11,561 nucleotides of DNA from Actinomycetota bacterium (GCA_005788205.1 SXYT01000029.1:1-11561), one strand, 5' to 3'. Counted from the first letter of the stretch, positions 1-8,015 are shown. Translations and numbers: made by a program. Notes: generated from the letters alone by a model not told the origin.

Positions 1-501
1 TACCACGTGGAGGGCAAGGCCCGCGTGGCCCTGCGCACCAGCACGGAGCTGCGCCGCGGCCGTTTCGACATCACCGCCAAGACCGTCCAGCAAGAAGCCG
101 TCAGCGCCGAGGTCCCGGCCGTTGCCGCCCCTGCCGCGGAGTCAGAGCCCGCACCCGTCCCGGCCGGCACCGCTGCACCCCTTGCCCCCGTCATCCCGCT
201 GCGCACCACGGGCGAGGGTCCCCCGCCGGTCATCACGGTGCCGGGCGGCCAGCGCGTGGAGCTGCACGAGGGCCACTACGTGGTCGGCCGCCACCTGGAG
301 TGCGACATCGTCATCAGCGACTCGAACGTCAGCCGCCGCCACGCGGAGTTCGTGTGCGCGGGCCGGGACGTGATCGTGCGCGACCTCGGCAGCACCAACG
401 GCACGAAGGTGAACGGGGTGGCCATCAACGGCGACCAGCTTCTGGTGCACGGTGACGTGATCGGCTTCGGCACCGCCCAGATCACCTTCGAGGCCTCGTA
501 G
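1..501 (+). CDS. fhaA: FhaA-like FHA-domain protein, C-terminal part (5' end outside the window)
   Basis: The reading frame is open from base 1 and ends at TAG 499-501, so only the last 166 residues are present. The first residues (YHVEGKARVAL, then GRFDI) look like the end of the N-terminal FhaA/DUF3662 domain. A Pro/Ala-rich linker follows (about fragment residues 34-68), then a C-terminal FHA domain (about 77-164). The phosphothreonine-binding residues are visible: G96-R97, S111-R-R-H114 and N133-G134 in DLGSTNGTKVNG. FHA domains bind phospho-Thr peptides; in mycobacteria FhaA binds phosphorylated MviN/MurJ pseudokinase and the PknB juxtamembrane region, linking kinase signalling to wall precursor export. 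Its place upstream of fhaB-pstP-rodA-pbpA-pknB supports the name. The GTG at position 7 is internal, not a start. The identity of the missing N-terminus is inferred from family architecture. Confidence 0.88.
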   Translation, partial: YHVEGKARVALRTSTELRRGRFDITAKTVQQEAVSAEVPAVAAPAAESEPAPVPAGTAAPLAPVIPLRTTGEGPPPVITVPGGQRVELHEGHYVVGRHLECDIVISDSNVSRRHAEFVCAGRDVIVRDLGSTNGTKVNGVAINGDQLLVHGDVIGFGTAQITFEAS

Positions 502-519
502 CCGCCCCGCGGTCGCACC

Positions 520-969
520 ATGCCGGACCAGGTCCTCACCGCACTGAAGGTGCTCCTCCTCGCGCTGGTCTACCTGTTCTTCGCCCGCGTCATGTGGGCG
601 GTGTGGTCCGAGGTGCGCACCCCGGTGGCGCCGCGCGGCACAGCCCCGAAGGAGCGCGGTGCACGCAAGACGAAGGGGGCCGTGTCGTTCGTGGTCATCG
701 AGCCCCGCGAGGAGCGCGGCCACAGGTTTACGCTGGCGAGCGTGCTCACCATCGGCCGTGACGAGGACTGCGACGTCGCCATGCCCGACGACACCTTCAT
801 GTCCGGCCGCCACGCGCGGATAGAGGTGCGCCCGGGTGGGGCCGCCATCGTGGACACGAACTCCACGAACGGCGTGTTCGTGAACGGCAAGCGCGTGCAG
901 GGCGAGCGCAGCCTCCGTGACGGGGACCGCATCCAGGCCGGAAACACCGTGCTCGAGACCAGGGGATGA
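520..969 (+). CDS. fhaB: FhaB/FipA-like membrane-anchored FHA-domain protein
   Basis: This is a 149-residue protein with one N-terminal hydrophobic segment (about residues 5-29, LTALKVLLLALVYLFFARV) followed by a short basic linker (about 33-52) and a C-terminal FHA domain (about 56-147). FHA core residues are G79-R80, S95-G-R-H98 and N114-S-T-N117-G118. The size and single-helix-plus-FHA layout match FhaB (FipA) of mycobacteria, which binds phosphorylated FtsZ/FtsQ partners and helps division under oxidative stress. The ATG at 520 lies 18 bases after the fhaA stop and gives the membrane anchor right at the N-terminus; no convincing Shine-Dalgarno sequence is seen. The gene ends 7 bases before the pstP start, so it is almost surely in the same operon. 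The FHA domain is expected to face the cytoplasm, where it can meet PknB substrates. Confidence 0.9.
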   Translation: MPDQVLTALKVLLLALVYLFFARVMWAVWSEVRTPVAPRGTAPKERGARKTKGAVSFVVIEPREERGHRFTLASVLTIGRDEDCDVAMPDDTFMSGRHARIEVRPGGAAIVDTNSTNGVFVNGKRVQGERSLRDGDRIQAGNTVLETRG

Positions 970-976
970 CGCCGCG

Positions 977-2161
977 ATGAGACTGAAGCACGGGGCGTGC
1001 ACCGACGCCGGCATGGTGCGGGTGTCGAACGAGGACGCCTTCACTGCCGAGGGCGAATTGTTCGTGGTGGCCGACGGCATGGGCGGGCACAACGCCGGTG
1101 AGATCGCGAGCGCGCTGGCGGTCGCCACGCTGCGGTCCGGCGTGCGCAGCGGCCTGCGCGACCCCGCCACCCTGCGCGAGCTGGTGCAGCAGGCCAACAC
1201 CGCCATCTACACAGCCAGCCTGGACGACAGCGCCCAGGCCGGCATGGGCACCACGGTCACCGCGATGGCGGTGATCCCCGGCGAGGAACCGCGCGTGATG
1301 GTGGCGAACGTGGGCGACTCGCGCACCTACATCTTCCGCGGCGGCCGGCTGGACCCGGTCAGCGTGGACCACAGCTACGTGCAGGAGCTGGTGAACGAGG
1401 GCATCATCACCCGCGACGAGGCCCGCACCCACCCGCGCCGAAACATCGTGACGCGCGCGCTCGGCATCGACCGCACGGTGATGGTGGACGTGTTCACCCA
1501 GGAGGTGCGCACCGGGGACAGGCTGCTGCTGTGCAGCGACGGCCTGGTGGACGAGGTCAGCGACGACGACATCGCGCGCGTGCTGGGCCAGCACTCGGAC
1601 CCGCAGGAGTGCGCCGAGGCCCTGGTGATGGTCGCCAACACCAACGGCGGCCGCGACAACACCACGGTGATCGTGGTCGACATCGCAGACGACATCTCGG
1701 CCCCGGTGGAGGTCACCCCGGACGACAACGACACCGAGGAGTTCGTGCGGCCCGCCCCCGTGGAGGTGCCGGACACGGGGAAGAGGCGTCGCATCAGCAT
1801 CGGCATGACGCTGTTCTGGAGCGCGCTCGTGGCGATCCTCCTCAGTGTCATCGTGGTGATGGGCGTGTACGGGCGCACCGGCTACTTCATCGGTTTCACC
1901 GAGGACGACAGGGTCGCCATCTGGCGCGGCCGGGCCGGCGGTGTGCTGTGGTTCAACCCCACGGTCGACACAGAGACCCGCCTCACCGGCGACGACCTGC
2001 CCGCCGACATCCTGCGCGACGTGGTCACGAACCGCGAGTTCGGCAGCGGTGTCGCCGCGCGCCAGTACCTGGCACTCGTGGAGCAGGCGATCGTCAACTC
2101 CACGACCACCACAGTGGATGGCAGCACGGTGGGCTCCACCACCACGACCACAGGTGATTGA
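977..2161 (+). CDS. pstP: PP2C-family Ser/Thr phosphatase, PstP type
   Basis: The 394-residue product dephosphorylates phospho-Ser/Thr proteins, in this cluster expected to include PknB and its targets. The cytoplasmic PP2C domain (about 1-240) has the metal-binding motifs SNED (E19-D20), DGMGGH (D33-G34), GDSR (D114), SDGL (D188-G189) and GGRDNTT (D227-N228). An acidic, Pro-containing linker (about 241-268) leads to a transmembrane helix (about 276-299) and a short outside domain of about 95 residues ending in a Thr-rich tail (STTTT and STTTTTGD). The ectodomain is shorter than what I recall for mycobacterial PstP (about 190 residues). I chose ATG 977 because the PP2C fold begins directly (MRLKHGACTDAG) and AGGGGA lies at 961-966; the frame stays open back to 917 but that extension overlaps fhaB. 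The last 8 bases overlap the next gene. Confidence 0.95.
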   Translation: MRLKHGACTDAGMVRVSNEDAFTAEGELFVVADGMGGHNAGEIASALAVATLRSGVRSGLRDPATLRELVQQANTAIYTASLDDSAQAGMGTTVTAMAVIPGEEPRVMVANVGDSRTYIFRGGRLDPVSVDHSYVQELVNEGIITRDEARTHPRRNIVTRALGIDRTVMVDVFTQEVRTGDRLLLCSDGLVDEVSDDDIARVLGQHSDPQECAEALVMVANTNGGRDNTTVIVVDIADDISAPVEVTPDDNDTEEFVRPAPVEVPDTGKRRRISIGMTLFWSALVAILLSVIVVMGVYGRTGYFIGFTEDDRVAIWRGRAGGVLWFNPTVDTETRLTGDDLPADILRDVVTNREFGSGVAARQYLALVEQAIVNSTTTTVDGSTVGSTTTTTGD

Positions 2162-3473
2162 CGGCACGATCGCAGACGGCCGGCGCCGGGCAGAGCTGGG
2201 CATGGTCCTGCTCGCCGGGGTCATCACGTCCGGTGCGTACGTGCTGGCCTCGCTCGGCCGCAACGCCAGCATCCCCGCGGGGATCGCGGTGTTCCTGATG
2301 TTCGTGCTCGGCCTGCTGGTGCTCGCCCACGTGGCGGTGCGGATGCTGGCCCGCGGCGCGGACCCGATGATCCTGCCGATGGCGGCGTTCCTGCACGGCC
2401 TCGGCTGGGTGATGGTCGCGCGGCTGTCGGCCAGGTGGGGCGGCCTGCAGGCCACATGGTCGCTCATCGGGGTGGGTGCCTTCGTGGCCACGCTGTTCGT
2501 GGTGCGGCGCGTGGGCGACCTGCGCCGCCACAAGTACACCGCGCTCGCGCTCGGCATCGGCCTGCTGTTGCTGCCGATGGTGCCCGGCATCGGTTTCTCG
2601 AGCGGCGGCGCGCGCATCTGGGTGAGCATCGGGCCCGTCAACTTCCAGCCCGGTGAGTTCGCCAAGATCCTGCTCGCGGTGTTCTTTGCCGCGTACCTGG
2701 ACGAGCGCCGCCACCTCATCGTGGAGAGCGAGCGCCGCATCGGCCCTGTCACCCTGCCCGAGCCCCGCCACCTGGCTCCCGTGCTGGTGGCCTGGGGGAT
2801 GTCGGTGGTGATCATGGTGGGCCAGCGCGACCTGGGCTCCTCGCTGATGTTCTTCACGCTGTTCGTGGTGCTGCTGTGGCTCGCCACGGAAAAGACCGGC
2901 TACCTGGTGGTGGGCCTCGGCCTGTTCGCCGCCGGCGCCGTTGCCGCGTACAACGTGTTCGGCCACGTGCAGACGCGCGTGTCGATCTGGCTGGACCCCT
3001 GGCCCGTGTACGAGACGAAGGGCTACCAGAACATCCAGGCCCTCTTCGGCCTGGCGAACGGCGGGATGACCGGCACGGGCCTGGGCCTCGGCTCGCCCCA
3101 GATGGTGCCGGCCGCCCACAACGACTTCATCTTTGCCTCCATCGGCGAGGAGCTCGGGCTCATGGGTGCGGCCGCGGTGCTCGCGGCGTTCGTGCTGCTG
3201 GTGGGGGCCGGCATGCGCACCGCGCTGCGCACCACGAAGGACTTCGAGAAGCTGCTGGCGGCGGGGCTCACCACGATCCTCGGTGTGCAGGCCTTCATCA
3301 TCGTGGGGGGCGTGCTGCGTGTGGTGCCCCTCACGGGCGTGACGCTCCCGTTCATGAGCTACGGCGGCAGCAGCCTGGTGGCCAACTACGTTCTGCTCGC
3401 CCTGCTCGTGCGCATCAGCGACTCCACCGCGCGCGAGCTGCGCGAAGTGCCCGTGCGGGAGGGGCGCCGGTGA
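2154..3473 (+). CDS. rodA: SEDS-family peptidoglycan glycosyltransferase (FtsW/RodA/SpoVE)
   Basis: This is a 439-residue polytopic membrane protein with about ten hydrophobic helices, the usual size for the SEDS family, which polymerises lipid II into glycan strands together with a class B PBP. Family signatures are visible: GARIWVSIGPVNFQPGEFAK (152-171), the conserved Asp in QRDLGSS (D226, equivalent to the essential Asp of RodA), HNDFIFASIGEELGL (322-336) and PLTGVTLPFMSYGGSS (392-407). I take GTG 2154 as the start because it puts about 15 polar residues before the first helix and gives the overlap with pstP typical of coupled genes. The ATG at 2202 would begin at the edge of the helix and is less likely. 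The downstream partner pbpA overlaps by 4 bases. The position matches rodA (Rv0017c) of M. tuberculosis; sequence alone cannot settle whether it acts in elongation or division. Confidence 0.92.
   Translation: MIDGTIADGRRRAELGMVLLAGVITSGAYVLASLGRNASIPAGIAVFLMFVLGLLVLAHVAVRMLARGADPMILPMAAFLHGLGWVMVARLSARWGGLQATWSLIGVGAFVATLFVVRRVGDLRRHKYTALALGIGLLLLPMVPGIGFSSGGARIWVSIGPVNFQPGEFAKILLAVFFAAYLDERRHLIVESERRIGPVTLPEPRHLAPVLVAWGMSVVIMVGQRDLGSSLMFFTLFVVLLWLATEKTGYLVVGLGLFAAGAVAAYNVFGHVQTRVSIWLDPWPVYETKGYQNIQALFGLANGGMTGTGLGLGSPQMVPAAHNDFIFASIGEELGLMGAAAVLAAFVLLVGAGMRTALRTTKDFEKLLAAGLTTILGVQAFIIVGGVLRVVPLTGVTLPFMSYGGSSLVANYVLLALLVRISDSTARELREVPVREGRR
3457..3464 (+). promoter_or_regulatory. Ribosome binding site of pbpA
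   Basis: A purine run GGGAGGGG lies inside the end of the rodA gene, five bases before the GTG at 3470. It supports that GTG as the pbpA start, and the GTGA overlap implies that pbpA is translated by coupling to rodA. Confidence 0.6.
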
Positions 3474-4978
3474 ACCAGCGCATCCGTCATCTCACCGCGG
3501 TGCTGCTGCTGCTGTTCGGCGCGCTGTTCGTGTCGCTCACCAACTGGCAGGTGCGCCAGCAGAACGTGCTGCGTGCCGACGGCCGCAACAACCGCACCAC
3601 CCTGCGCGACTTCGACTCCCCCCGCGGCCGCATCCTCACTGCCGACAACAAGGTGATCGCCGACACCGTGCCGGTGGACCGCGCGGCGCACCCGAACGAC
3701 AAGTTCGACTGGCAGCGCACCTACCCGTTCGGTGAGCTGTACGCGCACCTCACCGGCCATTACACGTTCGGTTTCGGCAGCTCCCACGCAGAGAAGGAGT
3801 TCGACGACGTCCTGGCCGGCCGCACCGCGCAGCAGCAACTGGAGGCCACCGGCAGCCTGTTCGAGAAGGTGGACACCAGCGGCACGGTGCACCTCACCGT
3901 GAACAGCGAGCTGCAGGAAGCAGCGAAAGCAGCACTGAAGGGCCGCGAGGGCAGCGCGGTGGTGCTTGACCCGCGCACGGGTGCCGTGCTCGCGATGTAC
4001 TCGAACCCCTCGTACGACCCGAACAGGGTTGCCTCCCACGACGGCGGCGCGGTGCTCGGCTACCTCAACGAACTGAACGCCGACGAAGGCAAGCCCCTGC
4101 TCGCGAACGCCTGGCAGGAGCGCTACATGCCGGGCTCCACGTTCAAGATCGTGACAACGACGGTGGGTCTGGAGACCGGCGCGATGAACGACCTGTCGGT
4201 GTTCGAGAATTCGCGGTCATGGACGCCGCCGGACACGAAGAAACCGATCCGCAACTACGGCAAGAAGGTCTGCGGCGGCGACCTGGCGGAGGTGTTCCGG
4301 CGCAGCTGCAACATCCCGTTCGCACAGACCGCGGTCACCGTGGGACCGTCACTGTTCGTGAACGGCGTGAACAAGTTCGGCTTCGACGAGCAGCTGCCCT
4401 TCGACCTGCCCGGTGCCGCATGGTCCACGTTCGGCGGCACGGCAGCGGAGTTCGACGACTCGCTCGCGCTGCTCGCCATCCACGGCTTCGGCCAGGGAGA
4501 GGTGCAGGTGGTGCCGCTGCACCTGGCGATGATCGCAGGTGCAGTGGCGAACGGCGGCGCGATGCGCGCGCCGTTCGTGGTGACCGACACGCGCTCGGCG
4601 AGAGGCACCGTGATCTCGGCAACGCAGCCCCGCACATGGAAGACCCCGATGGCACCGGCAACAGCCGCCACGCTGCGCCGCCTGATGATCGGCGTGGTCG
4701 AGAACGGCACTGCGACGTGCTGCCTGCGCCTGGCGAACGGCGTGCAGGCGGCCGCGAAGACAGGCACGGCGCAGCTGAACCCCGAGGGCCAGAGGCAGCG
4801 CTCCCACGCCTGGATCACCGCGTTCGCACCGGCCGGCGAGGGCCAGGTGCCGCGCGCGGTCGTCGCGGTGATGCTGAAGGGCGTGAACGACGAGATCAGC
4901 ACGGGCACCGGCGGCAGGCTGGCCGGCCCGGTGGCGAAAACCCTGCTGGACACGGCGATGAGGGTCGTGCCGGACTGA
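3470..4978 (+). CDS. pbpA: Class B penicillin-binding protein (transpeptidase), PbpA type
   Basis: The 502-residue product is anchored by one N-terminal helix (about residues 10-25) and crosslinks peptidoglycan on the outer face of the membrane. The N-terminal part (about 35-150) carries SPRGRIL, the usual start of the PBP dimerisation region. The transpeptidase domain (about 155-500) has all three catalytic motifs: S223-T-F-K226, S279-C-N281 and K430-T-G432. Length and motif spacing are very close to M. tuberculosis PbpA (about 491 residues, Ser222). The GTG start at 3470 is set by the GTGA overlap with rodA and by the strong site at 3457-3464; the frame is open far upstream, but that part is a shadow of rodA. 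Four cysteines in the outside domain (268, 280, 417, 418) are unusual, one sitting inside the SxN motif. It most likely works as the crosslinking partner of the SEDS enzyme just upstream. Confidence 0.95.
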   Translation: MNQRIRHLTAVLLLLFGALFVSLTNWQVRQQNVLRADGRNNRTTLRDFDSPRGRILTADNKVIADTVPVDRAAHPNDKFDWQRTYPFGELYAHLTGHYTFGFGSSHAEKEFDDVLAGRTAQQQLEATGSLFEKVDTSGTVHLTVNSELQEAAKAALKGREGSAVVLDPRTGAVLAMYSNPSYDPNRVASHDGGAVLGYLNELNADEGKPLLANAWQERYMPGSTFKIVTTTVGLETGAMNDLSVFENSRSWTPPDTKKPIRNYGKKVCGGDLAEVFRRSCNIPFAQTAVTVGPSLFVNGVNKFGFDEQLPFDLPGAAWSTFGGTAAEFDDSLALLAIHGFGQGEVQVVPLHLAMIAGAVANGGAMRAPFVVTDTRSARGTVISATQPRTWKTPMAPATAATLRRLMIGVVENGTATCCLRLANGVQAAAKTGTAQLNPEGQRQRSHAWITAFAPAGEGQVPRAVVAVMLKGVNDEISTGTGGRLAGPVAKTLLDTAMRVVPD

Positions 4979-5007
4979 TGCGAACTACCCCCCAAGCCCT
5001 ACACAGG

Positions 5008-5013
5008 TAGCCT
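5008..5013 (+). promoter_or_regulatory. Candidate -10 box for pknB
   Basis: TAGCCT fits the actinobacterial TANNNT -10 pattern and lies 11 bases before the pknB ATG, in the only real gap (46 bases) of the cluster. No Shine-Dalgarno sequence is seen before the ATG and no clear -35 is present. It may give pknB its own near-leaderless transcript in addition to read-through from pbpA. This is a pattern match only. Confidence 0.35.
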
Positions 5014-5024
5014 TCACAAGTCCT

Positions 5025-7064
5025 ATGACCGGCCCGAACCCCACCATCATCAACGACCGGTACCAGCTTGCCGACCGCATCGGGCGGGGCGGGATGGCCG
5101 AGGTGTGGAAGGCCCGTGACCTGCTGCTCGACCGTGAGGTCGCCATCAAGGTGCTGTTCCCCGAGAACGCCGCCGACCCCGCCTTCGTGGAGCGCTTCCG
5201 CCGCGAGGCCCAGTCCGCGGCCGGCCTGAACCACCCGAACATCGTGGGGGTCTACGACTGGGGCCAGCACGGCAGCACCTACTTCATGGCGATGGAGTTC
5301 GTGCCCGGCAACACGCTCGCCCAGATCATCCGACGCTACGGCTCGCTCCGAGCGGACGTGGCCGCCCGGATCGGCGCCCAGGTGGCCGACGCACTCGCGT
5401 TCGCCCACCGCAACGGCGTGATCCACCGCGATGTCAAACCCGCGAACATCCTGATCACCGATGCCGGCGTGGCAAAGGTGGCCGACTTCGGCATCGCCCG
5501 CGCGATCGACGCCGGTCACGACGAGGGCCTCACGCAGGAGGGCTCCGTGATGGGGACCGCCACGTACTTCTCGCCTGAACAAGCCAAGGGCGAGGGCGCC
5601 GATCCGCGCAGCGACATGTACTCGCTCGGGATCGTGCTGTACGAGATGGTCGCCGGGCGGCCGCCGTTCGTTGCCGAGACGGCACTGGCCACCGCGTACA
5701 AGCAGGTGCACGACAACCCGGTGCCGTTGCCGCAGGTGGCACCCGGGGTGCCGGTCAAGTTCGCGGCCATCGTGGCCAAGTGCCTGGCGAAGGAGCCCCG
5801 GGTCCGTTACGCCACGGCGGACGGGATGCGCGACGACCTGCGCAACTTCCTTGCGGGCAACAAGGTCATCGCGTACGAACAGGCCGGCGGCCGCATGCCG
5901 ATGTTCAACGACGAGTTCGACGCACCCACCACTGCCGTCACCACCGTGCCGGCATCTGCCGTGACCGGGAGCGGCGCGACCAGGACTGACGGTGCCGGCG
6001 GCGCGGGAACAGACGACGAGTCGGCCGCCACGCAGCTGCTGCAGCGCACACAGGTGATGCCCGCCGGCGCAGGCGGTTCCGGTGGCGGCGATGTGTATCT
6101 GCCCGACTTCGAGGACGACGGCAGGGGACGCGGCTACATCGCCGGTGCGATCGCAGCCGTGCTCGTGCTGATCGCGGGTGCGGTCTTCCTTGTCACGAGC
6201 GTGATGGGCAACGAGGCGATGAAGGTGCCGAACGTCGTCAACATGGTGTACGCAGACGCGGCCAGGCTGCTCACGGAGAAGGGCCTGAACGTCACGCCGA
6301 ACCCGGTGGCCAAGGAGGGCGTTGCCGACGACACCGTGTACGAGCAGAACCCCGCCGCGAACCAGCCCACCAAGCCGGGTGACACGATCACGCTCACCTA
6401 CAACCCGTCGAAGCCGCCGGTCCAGGTGCCCGCAATCCAGGGAATCACGATTGCCGATGCCACGGCCAAGTTGCAGGCGATCGGGCTGCTGCTCACCGTC
6501 ATCGAGACGCGTCTCGACCCCACGCTCGGCAACGGCCAGATCATCAGCCAAGACCCGGCGGCAACCCAGCAACTGCCCGCCGGCGGCACCGTGAAGGTGG
6601 TCGTGTCCGGGGGTGCGGGCCAGGTCATCATCCCGAACGTGTCGAACCAGACGTCCACCGCCGCCCAGACGTTGCTGCAGGGTGCGCCGTACAAGTTCGT
6701 GGTCACGATCGAGAACGAGCCAAGTGCGACCGTCGCCAAGGGTCTCGTCACCCGCACGGACCCGGTGTTCGGCATGCCCGTCGATTCGGGTACTGCGATC
6801 ACGGTGTACCTCTCGGCCGGTCCGCAGCAGGTTGCCGTGCCGTCCGTGGAGGGCAAGACCGAGGCAGACGCCAGGGTCACGCTCACCACGGCAGGTCTTG
6901 TTGCTGACGTGCGCTACGCGACCGTGCCGGCAGGAGACCCGAATGACGGCAAGGTGATCTCACAGGGCACCGCCACCGACACGATGGTCGACCCGAACGC
7001 GAAGGTCGTGATCACCGTGGGCAAGGCCGCCGCTGCGGCCACCACCGTCCCACCCCCCGGCTGA
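5025..7064 (+). CDS. pknB: PknB-type transmembrane Ser/Thr protein kinase with four PASTA domains
   Basis: The 679-residue product has a cytoplasmic Hanks-type kinase domain (about 12-277), a disordered Ala/Gly/Thr-rich juxtamembrane stretch (about 290-368), one transmembrane helix (about 370-393), and four PASTA repeats outside (about 398-460, 465-530, 531-600, 601-667) with a short Pro-rich tail. Catalytic features are intact: glycine loop G20-RGGMAEV, K42 in VAIKV, H134-R-D136 with K138 and N141, D154-F-G156, and SPEQ (183-186). The activation loop keeps the first regulatory Thr (T170) but has Glu at 172, where PknB and PrkC/StkP usually have the second Thr. PASTA domains bind muropeptides or lipid II, so the kinase couples wall synthesis to division. 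ATG 5025 is the first start after pbpA and puts the kinase fold about 12 residues in. The gene ends 10 bases from the convergent pabA. Confidence 0.96.
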   Translation: MTGPNPTIINDRYQLADRIGRGGMAEVWKARDLLLDREVAIKVLFPENAADPAFVERFRREAQSAAGLNHPNIVGVYDWGQHGSTYFMAMEFVPGNTLAQIIRRYGSLRADVAARIGAQVADALAFAHRNGVIHRDVKPANILITDAGVAKVADFGIARAIDAGHDEGLTQEGSVMGTATYFSPEQAKGEGADPRSDMYSLGIVLYEMVAGRPPFVAETALATAYKQVHDNPVPLPQVAPGVPVKFAAIVAKCLAKEPRVRYATADGMRDDLRNFLAGNKVIAYEQAGGRMPMFNDEFDAPTTAVTTVPASAVTGSGATRTDGAGGAGTDDESAATQLLQRTQVMPAGAGGSGGGDVYLPDFEDDGRGRGYIAGAIAAVLVLIAGAVFLVTSVMGNEAMKVPNVVNMVYADAARLLTEKGLNVTPNPVAKEGVADDTVYEQNPAANQPTKPGDTITLTYNPSKPPVQVPAIQGITIADATAKLQAIGLLLTVIETRLDPTLGNGQIISQDPAATQQLPAGGTVKVVVSGGAGQVIIPNVSNQTSTAAQTLLQGAPYKFVVTIENEPSATVAKGLVTRTDPVFGMPVDSGTAITVYLSAGPQQVAVPSVEGKTEADARVTLTTAGLVADVRYATVPAGDPNDGKVISQGTATDTMVDPNAKVVITVGKAAAAATTVPPPG

Positions 7065-7074
7065 CGACCGACCC

Positions 7075-7647
7075 TCAGCAGCGGGCCAGGAAGTTGCCGA
7101 GCAGCTGGTGCCCGGCGGAGGTGAGCACGCTCTCGGGATGGAACTGCACGCCCTCCACGTCGAGGTCGCGGTGGCGCAGACCCATGATCATCCCGTCTGA
7201 TGTCTCGGCGGTGACCTCCAGGCAGTCGGGCAGGCCGGCGCGGTCCACCACGAGTGAGTGGTACCTGGTCGCCTCCACCGGGTTCACGATGCCACTGAAC
7301 ACCCCGATGTCGCGATGAGTGATGGAGGACGTCTTGCCGTGCATCAACTCGGGGGCGCGCACCACGTTGCCGCCGTACACGTGTCCGATTGCCTGGTGCC
7401 CCAGGCACACGCCGAACACCGGCACCTTGCCGGCGAAGTGGGTGATCGCCCCGCAGATGATCCCGGCGTCCTCCGGGCGGCCGGGTCCCGGCGAGAGCAG
7501 GATCCCGTCCGGGGAGAGAGCCTCCACCTCGGCCACGGTCTTGGCGTCGTTGCGCACCACCACGGGCTCGGCACCGAGTTCCCCCAGGTACTGCACGATG
7601 TTGTAGACGAAGCTGTCGTAGCTGTCGATCACGACGATGCGGGCCAT
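7075..7647 (-). CDS. pabA: Glutamine amidotransferase subunit of anthranilate / aminodeoxychorismate synthase (TrpG/PabA)
   Basis: This 190-residue class I glutamine amidotransferase releases ammonia from glutamine for the chorismate-using partner (TrpE or PabB), in tryptophan or folate synthesis. The catalytic triad is visible: C81 in FGVCLGHQ, H170 and E172 in QFHPES. LSPGPGRP (52-58) forms the oxyanion loop and HGKTSSI (103-109) is typical of the TrpG/PabA family. The ATG at 7647 begins the protein with MARIVVIDSYDSF, the normal N-terminus; the frame is open further upstream but that part lies over crgA. No synthase partner is within the window, so it may serve both pathways. The location between pknB and crgA matches trpG (Rv0013) of M. 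tuberculosis, so the synteny is old. Its 3' end faces pknB with only 10 bases between, leaving no room for a separate terminator. Confidence 0.93.
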   Translation of the reverse strand: MARIVVIDSYDSFVYNIVQYLGELGAEPVVVRNDAKTVAEVEALSPDGILLSPGPGRPEDAGIICGAITHFAGKVPVFGVCLGHQAIGHVYGGNVVRAPELMHGKTSSITHRDIGVFSGIVNPVEATRYHSLVVDRAGLPDCLEVTAETSDGMIMGLRHRDLDVEGVQFHPESVLTSAGHQLLGNFLARC

Positions 7648-7705
7648 GCCACAGCCTGCCTGACGGAATTCCCCGCCACAAACCGATTGTCTACACTTGG
7701 CGACC
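7648..7705. promoter_or_regulatory. Divergent promoter region between pabA and crgA
   Basis: This 58-base gap must carry the signals for both genes. On the + strand TACACT (7692-7697) fits a TANNNT -10 box and is eight bases before the crgA GTG, with no ribosome binding site, which points to a leaderless crgA transcript. On the - strand the best but weak match is CAGGCT (7658-7653) with TTGTGG (7681-7676) 17 bases upstream. A clear -35 for crgA is not seen. Confidence 0.5.
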
Positions 7706-8005
7706 GTGGCAACCAGGAAGAAAAAGGGCGGCCGCGTGACCCCGAAGGGTGGCGCGAAGCCGGCTGTGCAGACCAACGAGGCAGGGGTGGCGGCCAGCAG
7801 TCGCTACACGCCCCCCGTGCCGGAACACAAGAAGCACAGCGCCCCCTGGGTGCCGTACATGATGTTCGGCCTGCTCGGCGTGGGGGCTCTCATCATCTTG
7901 CTGTACTACCTGGGCGCGGTGCCCGGGGGCCGCAGCAACTGGTACCTGGGTGTCGGCCTGGTCGGGGTTCTCGGCGGGTTGTACACAGCCACCAAGTACC
8001 ACTGA
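7706..8005 (+). CDS. crgA: CrgA-type small membrane cell-division protein
   Basis: This is a 99-residue protein with a very basic N-terminus (MATRKKKGGRVTPKG), a polar stretch to about residue 47, then two transmembrane helices (about 49-69 and 79-96) joined by a short loop and ending in TKYH. The motif APWVPYMMFGLLGVGALIILLYYL followed by NWYLGVGLVGVLGG is the CrgA/WhiP layout. In Mycobacterium CrgA gathers FtsZ, FtsQ, FtsI and wall enzymes at the septum; in Streptomyces it tunes Z-ring formation. I prefer GTG 7706 because a TACACT -10 box lies eight bases upstream; an in-frame TTG at 7697 overlaps that box and would add only three residues. Its nearness to the kinase/PBP cluster matches the mycobacterial order. 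It has no operon partner: the next gene runs toward it. Confidence 0.88.
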   Translation: MATRKKKGGRVTPKGGAKPAVQTNEAGVAASSRYTPPVPEHKKHSAPWVPYMMFGLLGVGALIILLYYLGAVPGGRSNWYLGVGLVGVLGGLYTATKYH

Positions 8006-8015
8006 GCGCGCGTCA

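Noticed and set aside
917..976. Upstream extension of pstP to a start at 917
   Set aside because: The extra 20 residues lie over the end of fhaB in another frame, and the PP2C fold begins right at the ATG 977, which has a purine-rich site upstream.
797..2887. A 696-codon open frame on the - strand across pstP and rodA
   Set aside because: It is antisense to two genes with clear catalytic motifs, its translation is rich in low-complexity His/Arg/Ala runs, and it matches no family. Long antisense frames are expected at this GC content.
4896..6572. A 558-codon open frame on the - strand opposite the PknB kinase domain
   Set aside because: It mirrors the codons of pknB, which has a complete kinase and PASTA architecture; the product is His/Val/Gly-rich with no recognisable domain.
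6220..7025. Tandem repeat signal in the 3' part of pknB
   Set aside because: The four units are diverged PASTA domains at the protein level; at the DNA level they are not near-identical repeats and no recent duplication is implied.
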